Below are positions 26,796 through 35,098 of a stretch of DNA of 48,672 bases, in pieces (the stretch's first letter is position 1; every line of letters begins with the position of its first letter). A model generated the notes under the pieces. It saw only the letters and a list, made by a program, of their open reading frames with translations, ran no database searches and was not told where the DNA came from. The stretch is from an uncultured Thermoguttaceae bacterium (GTDB lineage: Bacteria > Planctomycetota > Planctomycetia > Pirellulales > Thermoguttaceae), in contig CALIRO010000071.1 in NCBI GenBank assembly GCA_938042245.1, forward strand, positions 1 through 48,672. The letters run 5' to 3'. The position numbers and the translations under genes were made by a program.

Positions 26796-27524
26796 TCAAC
26801 TCATCTTGCCTAGATTGCCTTGTTTTTCTAGAAAGAAGGCACACTTCTGGGCCAAGGAGCACTGGGCGCAACGGGGTTGGCGGGCCAAACAGGTCTGCCG
26901 ACCATGCCGGATCAGTTGCAGATGAAACTCCAACACCCATCGGGCCGGTACCTGTTGACTAAGAAGCTCCTGGGCTTTCGAGGCCGAACATTTAGGGGCA
27001 ACCAACCCCAAGCGCCGGGCCACCCGATGTATATGAGTATCCACGGGCAACACCGGTCGCTGGCAGGCAAAAAGCAGCACACAGGCAGCGGTCTTCGGCC
27101 CAACACCGGGAAAATGTACAAGATATTCCAAGGCCTTTTCGGTAGGCCAGCCGTGCAAGAATTCCAACGAAACTGTGCCCTGGTGGGTTTTGAGTTCCTG
27201 GAGAATGGCCTGGATAGTTTTGGCCCGTTGGCGGGCTAGGCCAGCCGGTCGAATCGCCCGGATAAGCTCAGCCAACGGGGCGCCAACCAATGCCTCCCAA
27301 GAGGGGAAGAGCCGCCGAAGATTCTCCCAAGCCATCCGACAGCCAGCCGCCGACGTATGCTGCGAAAGAACCGTCCGGATCAGGCTATGCAGGACCGGTT
27401 CTTGGCGGGGCGGTTGGATCGGGCCATATAGCCTGCGGAGCCGTCGACAAATTTCCGCCGGCGCCCACCCCACAGACTGGCAGGGAAAAGGAAGCGGGGA
27501 CAGACGGTTGCCGTGCTGTTGCAC
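26796..27524 (-). CDS. nth: endonuclease III (HhH-GPD DNA glycosylase/AP lyase)
   Basis: Base-excision repair enzyme that removes oxidised pyrimidines and nicks abasic sites. The helix-hairpin-helix LVHFPGVGPKTAACVLLF contains the catalytic Lys, and LPVDTHIHRVARRLGL the catalytic Asp. The C-terminal ligands C-x6-C-x2-C-x5-C (CLARQPRCAQCSLAQKC) form the [4Fe-4S] loop. The frame continues upstream to a TTG at 27614 that overlaps the end of the yjbQ gene but has no ribosome binding site. The GTG at 27524 has GGGAG 7 nt upstream and gives about 242 residues, close to family size, so it is preferred. Confidence 0.9.
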   Translation of the reverse strand: MQQHGNRLSPLPFPCQSVGWAPAEICRRLRRLYGPIQPPRQEPVLHSLIRTVLSQHTSAAGCRMAWENLRRLFPSWEALVGAPLAELIRAIRPAGLARQRAKTIQAILQELKTHQGTVSLEFLHGWPTEKALEYLVHFPGVGPKTAACVLLFACQRPVLPVDTHIHRVARRLGLVAPKCSASKAQELLSQQVPARWVLEFHLQLIRHGRQTCLARQPRCAQCSLAQKCAFFLEKQGNLGKMS

Positions 27525-27603
27525 CGGAAGGACTCCCTGGAGGTGGCATAGCCGCAGAGTGGTTTCTGGATGCGAAAGGCCAGTGCCGTCTGCTGCCCGG
27601 GAA

Positions 27604-28026
27604 CTACTCGCCAATGATTTTGATTAGCACCCGTTTAGGGCGTCGGCCGTCGAATTCGCCGTAGAAAATTTGTTCCCATGGGCCGAAATCCAGCCGACCG
27701 TTCGTAATGGCCACCACCACTTCCCGGCCCATGATTTGGCGTTTATGATGGGCGTCGCCGTTGTCTTCTCCGGTACGGTTATGATGATAGGTGTTCGGAG
27801 AAGGATCATAAGGGGCCAGTTTTTCCAGCCAACGTTTATAATCCTCATGCAGCCCCGGTTCATCGTCGTTGATAAAGACGCTAGCCGTGATATGCATCGC
27901 ATTGACCAAGCAAAGGCCTTCTTTAACGCCGCTTCGCTCAACGGCGGCTTCGACCTGGGGGGTAATATTGATAAAATCCATCCTCTGCGGAATGTGGAAG
28001 GTCAGATATTCGGTGTACGACTTCAT
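27604..28026 (-). CDS. YjbQ family protein (UPF0047)
   Basis: A 140-residue protein of the widespread YjbQ/UPF0047 family, compact beta-fold proteins for which a weak thiamine-phosphate synthase activity has been described. The conserved residues are present: [15 protein letters not shown], the YHHN and [10 protein letters not shown] histidine cluster that forms the anion/metal site, and the final [24 protein letters not shown] lies 9 nt before the ATG. The endonuclease III gene follows on the same strand and the two are probably cotranscribed. Confidence 0.92.
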   Translation of the reverse strand: MKSYTEYLTFHIPQRMDFINITPQVEAAVERSGVKEGLCLVNAMHITASVFINDDEPGLHEDYKRWLEKLAPYDPSPNTYHHNRTGEDNGDAHHKRQIMGREVVVAITNGRLDFGPWEQIFYGEFDGRRPKRVLIKIIGE

Positions 28027-28209
28027 GGGGGTAATCTCCTAGGGTGAGAATCGTTTGGGACGCTGCCCTCACCTGCTAAGCACAAAAGAAAATGGGCGTA
28101 CCCTGTTGGGCAAGCAGAGGGCACTCCGGAAGCCTTATTGCCTGCCAGTATAGGGGGTTTTGCTTCAAAGACAATAGGAAAAATTAGTTCATTAGGAGAG
28201 AACCTAGGG

Positions 28210-28818
28210 ATGGAACGAATCGGGATTTTTGGCGGCTCGTTTGATCCGGTCCATTATGGGCATTTGCTTTTGGCGGAAAATGCCAGAGAGCAATGTCGGC
28301 TGGACCGGGTGATATTTGTACCGGCGGGTGTGCCCCCGCATAAGCAGGATCAGCCTCGGGCGTCGGCCGAACACCGGATAGCAATGCTTGGGTTGGCCAT
28401 TGCTGGGCATGAAGCGTTCGAGATAAGCCGATGCGAAGTGGATCGGCCAGGCATCAGTTACACGATCGACACCCTTCGGCTGTTTCGCTCGCAGGAACCG
28501 GAGGCGGAACTATTTTTGATCTTAGGCGGGGATATGCTGCGGGATTTGCCCACGTGGCGCGAAGCGGCCGAGGTGCTCCGGTTGGCCCAGCTGGTGGTAG
28601 CCTCTCGGCCCGGATGGGAGGACTGGGATTGGGAACAATTGAACATTATCGCTTCTCCAGCCCAAATCGCCCAGATCCGCGCCCGGCTGATTCAAATGCC
28701 TCGGGTGGACTTCAGCAGCAGCGAAATTCGACGCCGACTCGCTGCGGGCCAGTCCATCCGCTATCAAACCCCCCGAGCCGTAGAACAATATATCCTCACC
28801 CACCACCTCTATCGGTAA
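28210..28818 (+). CDS. nadD: nicotinate-nucleotide adenylyltransferase
   Basis: Adenylates nicotinate mononucleotide to form deamido-NAD in NAD biosynthesis. The nucleotidyltransferase motif GGSFDPVHYGHL is at residues 8-19. VPAGVPPHK, the GGDMLRDLPTW segment and the C-terminal FSSSEIRRRL (ATP-binding) are all intact. Length from the ATG at 28210 is 202 residues, normal for NadD. AGGAGA lies 10 nt upstream. The frame runs back to 28138 without a better start. It is transcribed divergently from yjbQ. Confidence 0.95.
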   Translation: MERIGIFGGSFDPVHYGHLLLAENAREQCRLDRVIFVPAGVPPHKQDQPRASAEHRIAMLGLAIAGHEAFEISRCEVDRPGISYTIDTLRLFRSQEPEAELFLILGGDMLRDLPTWREAAEVLRLAQLVVASRPGWEDWDWEQLNIIASPAQIAQIRARLIQMPRVDFSSSEIRRRLAAGQSIRYQTPRAVEQYILTHHLYR

Positions 28819-29185
28819 CCCTCCTGCCTAGCTCCCTCCGACCACCAAAGAGCGTTTGCCCTCCCCTAAATGATTGAGCAAAGGGGGTTGGCTTCCGTCC
28901 CCGGTAGCCAGCACCCAACGTCCCTGTTTTCCATCGGGGACTTTTCCCCTGGAAAGTTCGCCAAAGCACGTTTCAGCGGTTTCATAAATTGGGCGGTTGG
29001 GGGAAATGGCCTTCCCGATAGGGGTTCCCAGGCATCCTGGGCAAACTTAGAAGCAAAAATTAGGAACTGGGCAGAGAAAACCGGTTGCCGCGGGATTTAC
29101 CAAGGTGCCTGGGCAAGCCTGGTCTTAGAAATTGGGCGGTTTGGGGAAAACGGCTTAGCAGGGCAATAGGCACAGAAAAGGCTCC
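28819..29185. other. intergenic region with degenerate repeats
   Basis: No gene is supported. Between about 28986 and 29165 a motif (A)TTGGGCGGTT-GGGGAAA followed by GGCA-CCTGGGCAA-CTTAGAA recurs two to three times with a period of about 65-78 bp. An open frame of 99 codons over this stretch is repeat-derived and has no ribosome binding site. Confidence 0.5.
28986..29165. repeat. degenerate tandem repeat, period about 65-78 bp
   Basis: ATTGGGCGG at 28988, ACTGGGCAG at 29066 and ATTGGGCGG at 29131 mark successive units. The second block, GGCATCCTGGGCAAACTTAGAA (split here by the reader as GGCATCCTGGGC and AAACTTAGAA) near 29031, matches GGTGCCTGGGC and GTCTTAGAA near 29105. Units are diverged and contain indels. 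Confidence 0.5.
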
Positions 29186-29485
29186 TTAGGCGAGTTTGGC
29201 CAGGTTGAACAGTTCAGCCAAACGAGCAGAGATACCTAATTCAGAGATTTTGGGTTCTTCTGCTAAAGCTTTTAAGGCCACCTCCAATTGCTCCTGGGGC
29301 GAAAGTCGAACATCTACGAAAAAAAATTTCTGCCCCTTTACCACACAAACACCTCCCGGACTTCCGTCCAGGCATTCCAGACGGATCGTATAACCACAGG
29401 CTTCTAATAGCCTTAGAGCTTCCTTCAAAAGACCAACCGAAGGCATCCCACCCCATCTGGGCAACGTCCCTGTGCTGATCGACAT
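29186..29485 (-). CDS. small hypothetical protein
   Basis: A 99-residue cytoplasmic protein that I do not recognise. It begins with a Ser/Thr/Gly-rich segment, then a helix (LLKEALRLLEACGY), a beta hairpin (TIRLECLDG, GVCVVKGQKFFFVDVRL) and two further helices ending NLAKLA, which suggests a small alpha/beta fold. The ATG at 29485 has GGGAGA 8 nt upstream. The frame extends to 29773, but that part lacks coding character and the upstream ATG at 29500 has a poorer site. It is isolated between long gaps on both sides. Confidence 0.65.
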   Translation of the reverse strand: MSISTGTLPRWGGMPSVGLLKEALRLLEACGYTIRLECLDGSPGGVCVVKGQKFFFVDVRLSPQEQLEVALKALAEEPKISELGISARLAELFNLAKLA

Positions 29486-29843
29486 GGTTTGTTCTCCCAT
29501 GGCAACGGATTGGTCTCCCCAAGGAACCGACTTATCCGGTCCTTCTCGGCAGTTTGGGAAAGTTTTACCGATTTGTGGTTTTTGCGAAAAGAGCAAACTG
29601 GGCAAGCGGCAGACCAGCTTCCAGGCCAGGCCTGGTTCTCTCGGAGGGGAAAAGCGTTTTTCCCAAGCAGAGCTTACCTGGAGGCTTCTCGGTTGACGAT
29701 ACGTTTCATAACCGAACTTCTTATTTGGTAGGCAGTTAAGACGCGAAGATTCGATAAACCCTGGCAACTCCAAAGATAAGATAAACCGGTAAAAATCGGG
29801 CTGTTAGTCAGGATATAACGAGCAGGAAAACCAGGAGCTTCCC
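29486..29843. other. intergenic region, no gene seen
   Basis: Divergent spacer between the small hypothetical gene and the histidine kinase. TATAAC at 29813-29818, 26 bp before the kinase ATG, could be a -10 box, but no clear -35 box lies at the right distance. No other structure is obvious. Confidence 0.4.
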
Positions 29844-30680
29844 ATGGGAGAGCCAATCTCCGATCCCGGCCTTATGCAGCAACAACTGGCCGAGCTCCAA
29901 CAACGCTTAGCTCAGGCCCAGCGTCTGACAGCCCTGGGCGAACTGCTCAGCATCACCACCCATGAGTTCAACAATATCCTGATGACAATCATCAACTATG
30001 CCAAGCTTGGACTGCGCCATTCGGATCCGCAAACCCAACAGAAGGCATTTGAGAAAATTCTTACCGCCGCTCAACGAGCCGCCCGCATCTCCCACAGTAT
30101 TCTCGGCATGGCCAAAAATCGCTCCGGCAACCTGGAACCCACCAATCTGGTAGGGTTGCTCGAAGATACCCTGCTGCTATTAGAACGGGAGCTGAACAAA
30201 TATCGCATTTCCGTCGAAAAACACTACCAGCCCGTCCCTCCCGTCTTAGCCAACGGAAACCAAATCCAACAGGTCCTCCTAAACCTGATCATCAACGCCC
30301 GACAGGCCATGCCCCAGGGCGGCAGGCTCACCTTAAAACTCTGGCATGAACCCGCCACCAGCATGGTCCATCTGATGATCCGAGACACCGGCTGCGGCAT
30401 CCCCCCAGAGTTCCTGCCCCGAATTTTCGACCCCTTTTTTACCACCAAAACCGGACAGGACGCCACCGGCAAAGGCGGTACCGGCCTGGGCCTGGCAATG
30501 TGCAAAGAGATCATCCAAGCCCATCAGGGCCGAATCCGCGTCGAAAGTACTCCCGGCCGAGGCACTGCCTTTACCTTAATGCTTCCCCAGGCCCAACCCA
30601 CTGCCGAATTGTCCAGCCTGCCGGTCCCTCTGAGAAGCTCTCAGGGCTTAATGCCTCCAATGGCCAATGCCCCCCAGTAG
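29844..30680 (+). CDS. soluble sensor histidine kinase (orphan)
   Basis: A 278-residue two-component histidine kinase with no membrane segment. Residues about 6-34 form a Gln/Leu-rich coiled coil. The H-box THEFNNILM carries the phosphorylated His and is of the type seen in NtrB-like kinases. The ATPase domain has all boxes: NLIINARQAMP (N), RDTGCGIP (G1), FDPFFTTK (F) and GGTGLGLAM (G2). No sensor domain is present beyond the coiled coil, so the signal must come from a partner protein. No response regulator gene is next to it. AGGAG lies 6 nt before the ATG. Confidence 0.92.
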   Translation: MGEPISDPGLMQQQLAELQQRLAQAQRLTALGELLSITTHEFNNILMTIINYAKLGLRHSDPQTQQKAFEKILTAAQRAARISHSILGMAKNRSGNLEPTNLVGLLEDTLLLLERELNKYRISVEKHYQPVPPVLANGNQIQQVLLNLIINARQAMPQGGRLTLKLWHEPATSMVHLMIRDTGCGIPPEFLPRIFDPFFTTKTGQDATGKGGTGLGLAMCKEIIQAHQGRIRVESTPGRGTAFTLMLPQAQPTAELSSLPVPLRSSQGLMPPMANAPQ

Positions 30681-31199
30681 CGGGTAATGCTGGAAGCTCT
30701 CCAAAATCCTGAACATCACGTGAACTTTATGCATATTCGATCCATTCCTTTGCCTATCGGTTCCCATTGCTGGGCACTATATATTGAGTCTAATATTAGC
30801 ATTGCCACTATATGTTGTGGCTATTGACGGAGGCTCCGAAATAGTGTAAAAATATCTCCTTTGAATTATTCAGAACTTCCTGCTTCCTACTATTTTTTCT
30901 CGGGTACCATTTTAGCCCTGTGAATAGGGTCCTGTTTTTAGGGGACAATGCCCCCGACTGTCATTCCCTCGCCCCCGCCAGTCCAGAGAGCAAAAATCCA
31001 TCGACAAACACCGGATTCCTACTTTCGCAGGAATAGGAGGTTGCATCAGTCGGCTGAAATGTTACTTTGGTGGCTTACCCTTCCCTGCCCGACTATGTTG
31101 GTTGTGCAATCCCCCCATAGAGGGGAATATAGATTAGAGTATCCCCTTTTCATCCACTCCCAGAGTGTACTGCTCGGTTTCCGGTTCCGGTTTCCCGTT
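30681..31199. other. intergenic region holding MITE copy 2
   Basis: Spacer of 519 bases between the histidine kinase (rightward) and the lipoprotein gene (leftward), so both genes end towards it. The part 30720-30900 is AT-rich with no evident feature. The element at 30905-31066 occupies the middle. Near 31109 the palindrome CCCCCC-ATAGA-GGGG is a short G/C-clamped hairpin. Confidence 0.5.
30905..31066. mobile_element. MITE-like element, copy 2
   Basis: About 160 bp. The left end TACCATTTTAGCCCTGTGAA is diverged; the right end CAGTCGGCTGAAATGTTACT is well kept. It shares TCCTGTTTTTAGGG with copy 1, then GGATTCCTACTTTCGCAGGA, and the spacing of all blocks is the same as at 17926-18085. No gene inside. 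Confidence 0.65.
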
Positions 31200-31922
31200 T
31201 CATGGGTGCCCAGAGGGTGTTGATCCCCTGGTTCCATTTATAGGGGGATTATTACCCCCACTGGTAGTGAACCATGGCCACAAAGGAATCGGTTGGGGCG
31301 GCAATCCAGAAACCCGAGCCTGAATCCTCCCCAACAAATACTGCTCCAAAGCCGTATCTCGGCCCAGCGGAATCCAACCCCGATTGGTCGGTTGTTCGGC
31401 TACCGGGTTTTCGATCCGGGTCAACGAGGTGTCGTAGTTGAACACGGCTGACCTGGAGGGCGCATACAAAGGCTTGGCATCCTCCAATTCCTTAAACACC
31501 ACCACTTCTACCCATTGGCCTGCCTGGGCCGGAACCACCCGAACGATCGCTCGGCGGCGAATGCTTTGAAGGGTGCCTTCCAATTTTTCGTCCCAATTGA
31601 CGGCATCTAGCCGCCATGGCTCCAACAAGGTGGACCCAACTAATGGATACGTCTCCAATCGGCCTTCTGTCCATACTCCCCCCATTTGGCGGACCGGCAT
31701 CTCCCGCGCAATCCGAAACTCATCGTCAATCACATCTGCCACGATCTCCCAGACCCGCTCGTAATCCGTACTGGCCAACAGGAGGGGGTTTTGATATACC
31801 ACCACTTGGTCCAGACGGGCAGGTTCGGGAAGTCCTACTGCCCCAATGCCGCCTAGACACCCTCCCAACCAGCACAGCCCGGTTAACCACACCCCTATTC
31901 CAATGGGAACTTCCCTAGCCAT
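31200..31922 (-). CDS. putative lipoprotein, unknown function
   Basis: A 240-residue protein with a lipoprotein signal: hydrophobic segment GIGVWLTGLCWL, then LGGC as lipobox. The mature part contains YERVWEIVADVIDDEFRI and several beta-like stretches with Arg/Val-rich strands (RRRAIVRVVPA, WVEVVVFKELED), resembling hypothetical lipoproteins of planctomycetes whose function is unknown. The C-terminal 30 residues are Pro/Asn/Gly-rich. The start is ATG at 31922 with GGGG and AAGGA upstream; a TTG at 31967 is in frame but would put 15 polar residues ahead of the signal peptide. The gene is bracketed by inverted copies of a G/C-clamped palindrome (about 31240-31257 and 31974-31991). Confidence 0.7.
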   Translation of the reverse strand: MAREVPIGIGVWLTGLCWLGGCLGGIGAVGLPEPARLDQVVVYQNPLLLASTDYERVWEIVADVIDDEFRIAREMPVRQMGGVWTEGRLETYPLVGSTLLEPWRLDAVNWDEKLEGTLQSIRRRAIVRVVPAQAGQWVEVVVFKELEDAKPLYAPSRSAVFNYDTSLTRIENPVAEQPTNRGWIPLGRDTALEQYLLGRIQARVSGLPPQPIPLWPWFTTSGGNNPPINGTRGSTPSGHP

Positions 31923-31967
31923 CGGCCCCGAATCCTTTGCTTTTGGAGGGTCAAAATCCTTTGTCAA

Positions 31968-32456
31968 GCCATCTGGGGGATAATAATCCCCAAATTAGGG
32001 GAGACAGTTCCTCTTCTCCCCAGAACTAGCACCTTTCGACCACCAGGAGAAAACCCGGCAGCAGAGTTTCTCAGGATTCCCTGCAAAAGACAAGCCCGAT
32101 CCGATGACTCCGGCTCTTTCCCTTGGCTTGAAAGAAGCGAAGCCTGATATTCGATTGCTGGCACCCAGTGAGAAGTGAGCTGGAAGCTATCTGGCAACGG
32201 GGATTCCAGCCATGTTGGGCCAGGGAGGCGGTCTGGCTGCCCCTTTTTTGTTAAGCGGTGGCTATCCTCTAGCAATGGAGATTCCAGCAATGGGCAGCAA
32301 TGGGTAGGAGCAAGCGCTTCGATTTCTGGCTGGATCCCCTCGATAAGGTAGGTTGGCACCCTAGAACATGGAGATAGGGAGGGCCTACGAGCCGAGGAAA
32401 TTTCTTTCTTTGGGTATCCTCCGAGCCGCTAGCATCGCCCGTTCTATCCACGGGGG
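31968..32456. other. intergenic region with 75-bp direct repeat
   Basis: A GCTATC...GCAAYGG.GATTCCAGC block occurs at 32186 and again at 32261, a 75-bp period. A leftward open frame of 131 codons crosses it (repeating ESPL at protein level), but it starts with GTG lacking a spaced ribosome binding site, so it is not called. GGGGGATAATAATCCCC near 31974 and CCCCAAATTAGGGG just after it are short palindromes. Confidence 0.45.
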
Positions 32457-33380
32457 TTATTTTCTTCGGCCTTCGTTTAATCCGAATAACTTTCGCCAGC
32501 CTTCGGCTCCTTTTTTTGGGTTCGGCTCGGATTGCTCAGCGGCAAGCTGGGTCCGGAGTTGTTCAACCTCTTGGAGTTTTTGATCCAACTCGGCCTGTTT
32601 GCGGGCCAAGGCTGCCCGCTGGAGGGAGAGTTCTACCTCCGCTTGGCGGAGCTTTTCGTGCCATTCGGCCTCCAGCCGTTTTAGAGTCTCCCGCTGCTGC
32701 CGAATGATCTCGTCCTGGTCCAACAGTTGTTCGACAGCCGCTGCCCCCACGGCCACCGCTCCCAAATTGGCCGCCTGGTTCTCCAATAGGTGGTGCAGAG
32801 ACTCTAGCTCCCGATCCTTGGCTGCTAAAAGGGCTTCCGTCTTGGCCAAGAGTTCTTCAATTTGGACCCGGTTCTGCTGAGATGTTTGGGCAGTTGGGTT
32901 AGCCGGTTCCGATACCTCCGCCTCCAACGATTCTAAAACCCGCCGTTTAAACGCCTCCCAACTTTCCAGATCCTCCGGTTGGGGGCCAGTGTTGTTGCTC
33001 CGGAGTTTTTCCAGTTGTGCTCGAAGTTCACGATTTTCTGCCTCCAACCGGCGGATATCTTCCAAGGCCAGTTCATACCGGTGCCGAAAGTCCTCAGGGT
33101 CCTGCTGATCGGAAGGGGGTGGAGTGGGTTGTTCTTTCAGTCTTTTGAGCGGTGCTGCGGTGGGGATAGATGCCTGGGGCTGCAAAGCCGGGACCTGCTG
33201 TGGGGGCACTTTTTCTCCGGTCGAAGCTGCCTCCTGCAGACCCGCCAACTCCTTCTGCAGCGCGATCAGACGAGCCCGTTGCAAGCTCACCAGCTCTTGG
33301 AGGCGCTGCTGCAAAGCAACCCATTGCTGAGCCATCTGCTCAGCCCCGGGCGCCGCTTCCTCCCGGACCGATTTGTCCAT
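32457..33380 (-). CDS. coiled-coil protein, unknown function
   Basis: A 307-residue cytoplasmic protein composed mostly of heptad-type coiled coil. Segments lie at about 15-52, 98-130, 165-205 and 215-285, all rich in Glu, Gln, Leu, Ala and Arg, separated by a Pro/Gln linker (about 55-95) and short breaks. The C-terminus is basic (KKGAEGWRKLFGLNEGRRK). There is no enzymatic motif, signal peptide or membrane segment. GGAAGGTGG lies just before the ATG at 33380. A structural or scaffold role is the only inference possible. It is not obviously cotranscribed with a neighbour. Confidence 0.75.
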   Translation of the reverse strand: MDKSVREEAAPGAEQMAQQWVALQQRLQELVSLQRARLIALQKELAGLQEAASTGEKVPPQQVPALQPQASIPTAAPLKRLKEQPTPPPSDQQDPEDFRHRYELALEDIRRLEAENRELRAQLEKLRSNNTGPQPEDLESWEAFKRRVLESLEAEVSEPANPTAQTSQQNRVQIEELLAKTEALLAAKDRELESLHHLLENQAANLGAVAVGAAAVEQLLDQDEIIRQQRETLKRLEAEWHEKLRQAEVELSLQRAALARKQAELDQKLQEVEQLRTQLAAEQSEPNPKKGAEGWRKLFGLNEGRRK

Positions 33381-34086
33381 CTATCCACCTTCCCCCAAAA
33401 TTTGTCCTAAAGAATCCCCCCTTGCGAAGGGGTCCCCGAAACCCCTCCCCACCTTACCTTTGGACATACTATCTCTATCCCCCTAGATAGAACATCTCCT
33501 CAGTAAATCTAGCTTATCCCGTGTTTTGCGGAGTTGGCTACGCCGTAACCTGTTGACATTAGGAAAGTTGTGTACCGTCCAAAGCCACCTTGTAAAACTG
33601 AAGAACCTACCCCCAAATCCGAACCCAGAAAAGGAGGCCATTTTTAGCCCCGTAATCGCTCTGGGAAGGAGCTTCCGGATTACTCAGTGCCTAAACGTCT
33701 TTTTTCCTCTTTCGGGGGCCTGAGGGGGTGATGGCGGGTGTGAGCGTAGGGGCTTTGCCCATATAAGGTGGTTTTTGAATCTTTTGGGACTGAGTGTCCA
33801 CTGGACAGTTTTCCCCAAAGCCTTCGGCACTCTCAAAAATCCCAATTTCTCTACGTGCCCAATACACCTGCGGAGCCCAGATTGTCCACGGGACCCCTGG
33901 AGAGGAGCTAGAAACGGTGGGCCAGGCCGAAAAAGTGGTATCGACCAAGCAAACCGCACTGCCCCCATGTTCCGGGGGAACAACTCAGACAAGTTGTTGC
34001 CCAAGGACAGGTAACACCCTCAGCAGAATCCCCAAAGCCCATGGCAGAAGGCCCTGGTTGGCCGAGCCGGCCCTTGGGGGACTTCG

Positions 34087-34249
34087 GAACACCTCAGCCG
34101 ACTGAAGAAGCTGCCACGTTGATCCGAGCAAAACCTTTGGGTTTCCCTGTCGCGCTGGCGACAGTCCAGAATCGGGAGGCTGTTTTTCCTGGCTCGGGAG
34201 CTTTCGCGGGAATGAACAACAAAGAGGCTCCGTTCGGCTGAATTGTTAC
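34087..34249. mobile_element. MITE-like element, copy 3
   Basis: About 163 bp bounded by GAACACCTCAGCCGACTGAAG and TCGGCTGAATTGTTAC (the first is written 34087-34107). The termini are inverted repeats of each other and match copy 1. The core is CTGTCGCGCTGGCGACAG followed by TCCAGAATC, the same position and type of palindrome as copies 1 and 2. No gene inside. Confidence 0.7.
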
Positions 34250-34418
34250 GAATTTTTGCTTCCTCAAAGCGAACCCAGGTTCAAAACCCCCTCTAAATAA
34301 CTAGTCATATCCCCCACAAAAAGTGAATAATTTACCCTGATCGCTATAGCCCCTTCTGGGGGGCTACTTTTCCGAAAACGCCAAAAATGCTAGATTACGT
34401 CTAAAATCGGTGGGCATT

Positions 34419-34690
34419 TCATCCGGAACCGGCGGATTGCAAACCGGTACCGATTGGTATGTCGGCCACCAAGCCTAGGGGCCTAAGAGCCGGATGGTGG
34501 GAGCGGCTGAGTCCCCGTTGCCCGGCCCCAAGCCTATTGGCATATGCCCATCCTATGCGGATAGGAGTGCGGCGGTTGTGGCGTTTATTGGCACGATGTA
34601 CTTTCACGCCGAGTAGGATAAGCCTATCGTCGTAAGTTCCGGGTGGGCATCCGGCCAAGAGGCGGGGGTTATTAGCTTCCGGTAGCCGTT
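34419..34690. ncRNA. unexplained structured segment, possible RNA
   Basis: GC-rich and rich in inverted repeats, for example CCTAT-tg-GCAT...ATGC-gg-ATAGG (about 34532-34565) and GGCGT...ACGCC (about 34580-34613). It sits immediately upstream of tRNA-Arg, and its composition differs from the AT-rich spacer before it. A leftward 79-codon open frame covers it but has no ribosome binding site. Whether it is transcribed cannot be told; it could be a decayed gene instead. Confidence 0.25.
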
Positions 34691-34692
34691 GG

Positions 34693-34766
34693 GTCCCCGT
34701 AGCTCAACCGGATAGAGCGTCGGCCTCCGGAGCCGAAGGTTGCAGGTTCGAGTCCTGCCGGGGATA
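34693..34766 (+). tRNA. tRNA-Arg (CCG anticodon)
   Basis: A 74-nt cloverleaf. The acceptor stem GTCCCCG pairs with CGGGGAT (first pair G-U), discriminator A. The D arm is GCTC...GAGC; the anticodon stem TCGGC/GCCGA encloses loop CTCCGGA with anticodon CCG, reading the CGG arginine codon. The T arm is GCAGG-TTCGAGT-CCTGC. CCA is not encoded. Confidence 0.95.
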
Positions 34767-35098
34767 TTAACTCCTTATGCAGCTAGGAGTGGCGACAAGA
34801 ACCCTTAAGAAATGCTGGGAAATTTTGATGATATCCTGAATAAATTTCCATCTTCTGCATGGTGTTTGCGTCATTTACCTTGACGCTTTTTATGACACCC
34901 TGTTTTGGGGTTCGGCGTACACTTCCCCCCCCTCTTTGGTGGTCCATATATCCTCTTGAGCCGCTTCTTGGAAAGCTTAGTCTGTAGGATCGAGGGAGTG
35001 TCGAGAGGCCGCATGGTATTGTTACCAAGCCATTTAGCTACCACCGGAAGGGGGAATCGGCTAAGCATGTCTGTTTCGCAACCAGCCTTTAGGTTATG
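34767..35098. other. intergenic region, no gene seen
   Basis: Spacer between tRNA-Arg and the transposase remnant. A T-poor hairpin near 34855 (CGTCA...TGACG: 34868-34885) is the only small structure noted. tRNA genes are common insertion sites, but no attachment-site repeat of the tRNA 3' end was found further right. Confidence 0.4.

Larger units (their letters stand above)
33381..34692. other. long gene-poor region with MITE copy 3 and structured segment
   Basis: About 1.3 kb with no supported protein gene. Its contents are: AT-rich spacer to about 33720; a stretch 33720-34086 with open frames that lack ribosome binding sites; MITE copy 3 (34087-34249); and a GC-rich segment 34419-34690 with several hairpins directly before tRNA-Arg. 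None of the classical structured RNAs (tmRNA, RNase P, SRP RNA) could be recognised in it. Confidence 0.5.

Noticed and set aside
28870..29169. Rightward 99-codon frame
   Set aside because: Consists of degenerate tandem repeat sequence; no ribosome binding site.
31964..32359. Leftward 131-codon frame with a repeated ESPL motif
   Set aside because: It begins with GTG with no spaced ribosome binding site, and its repeat comes from a 75-bp DNA duplication. Not supported as a gene.
34419..34658. Leftward 79-codon open frame upstream of tRNA-Arg
   Set aside because: No ribosome binding site and no recognisable family. The segment is rich in hairpins, so an RNA or a decayed region is as likely.
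34400..34770. tmRNA, RNase P or SRP RNA near tRNA-Arg
   Set aside because: The hallmark conserved segments of these RNAs were looked for and not found; only tRNA-Arg is supported.
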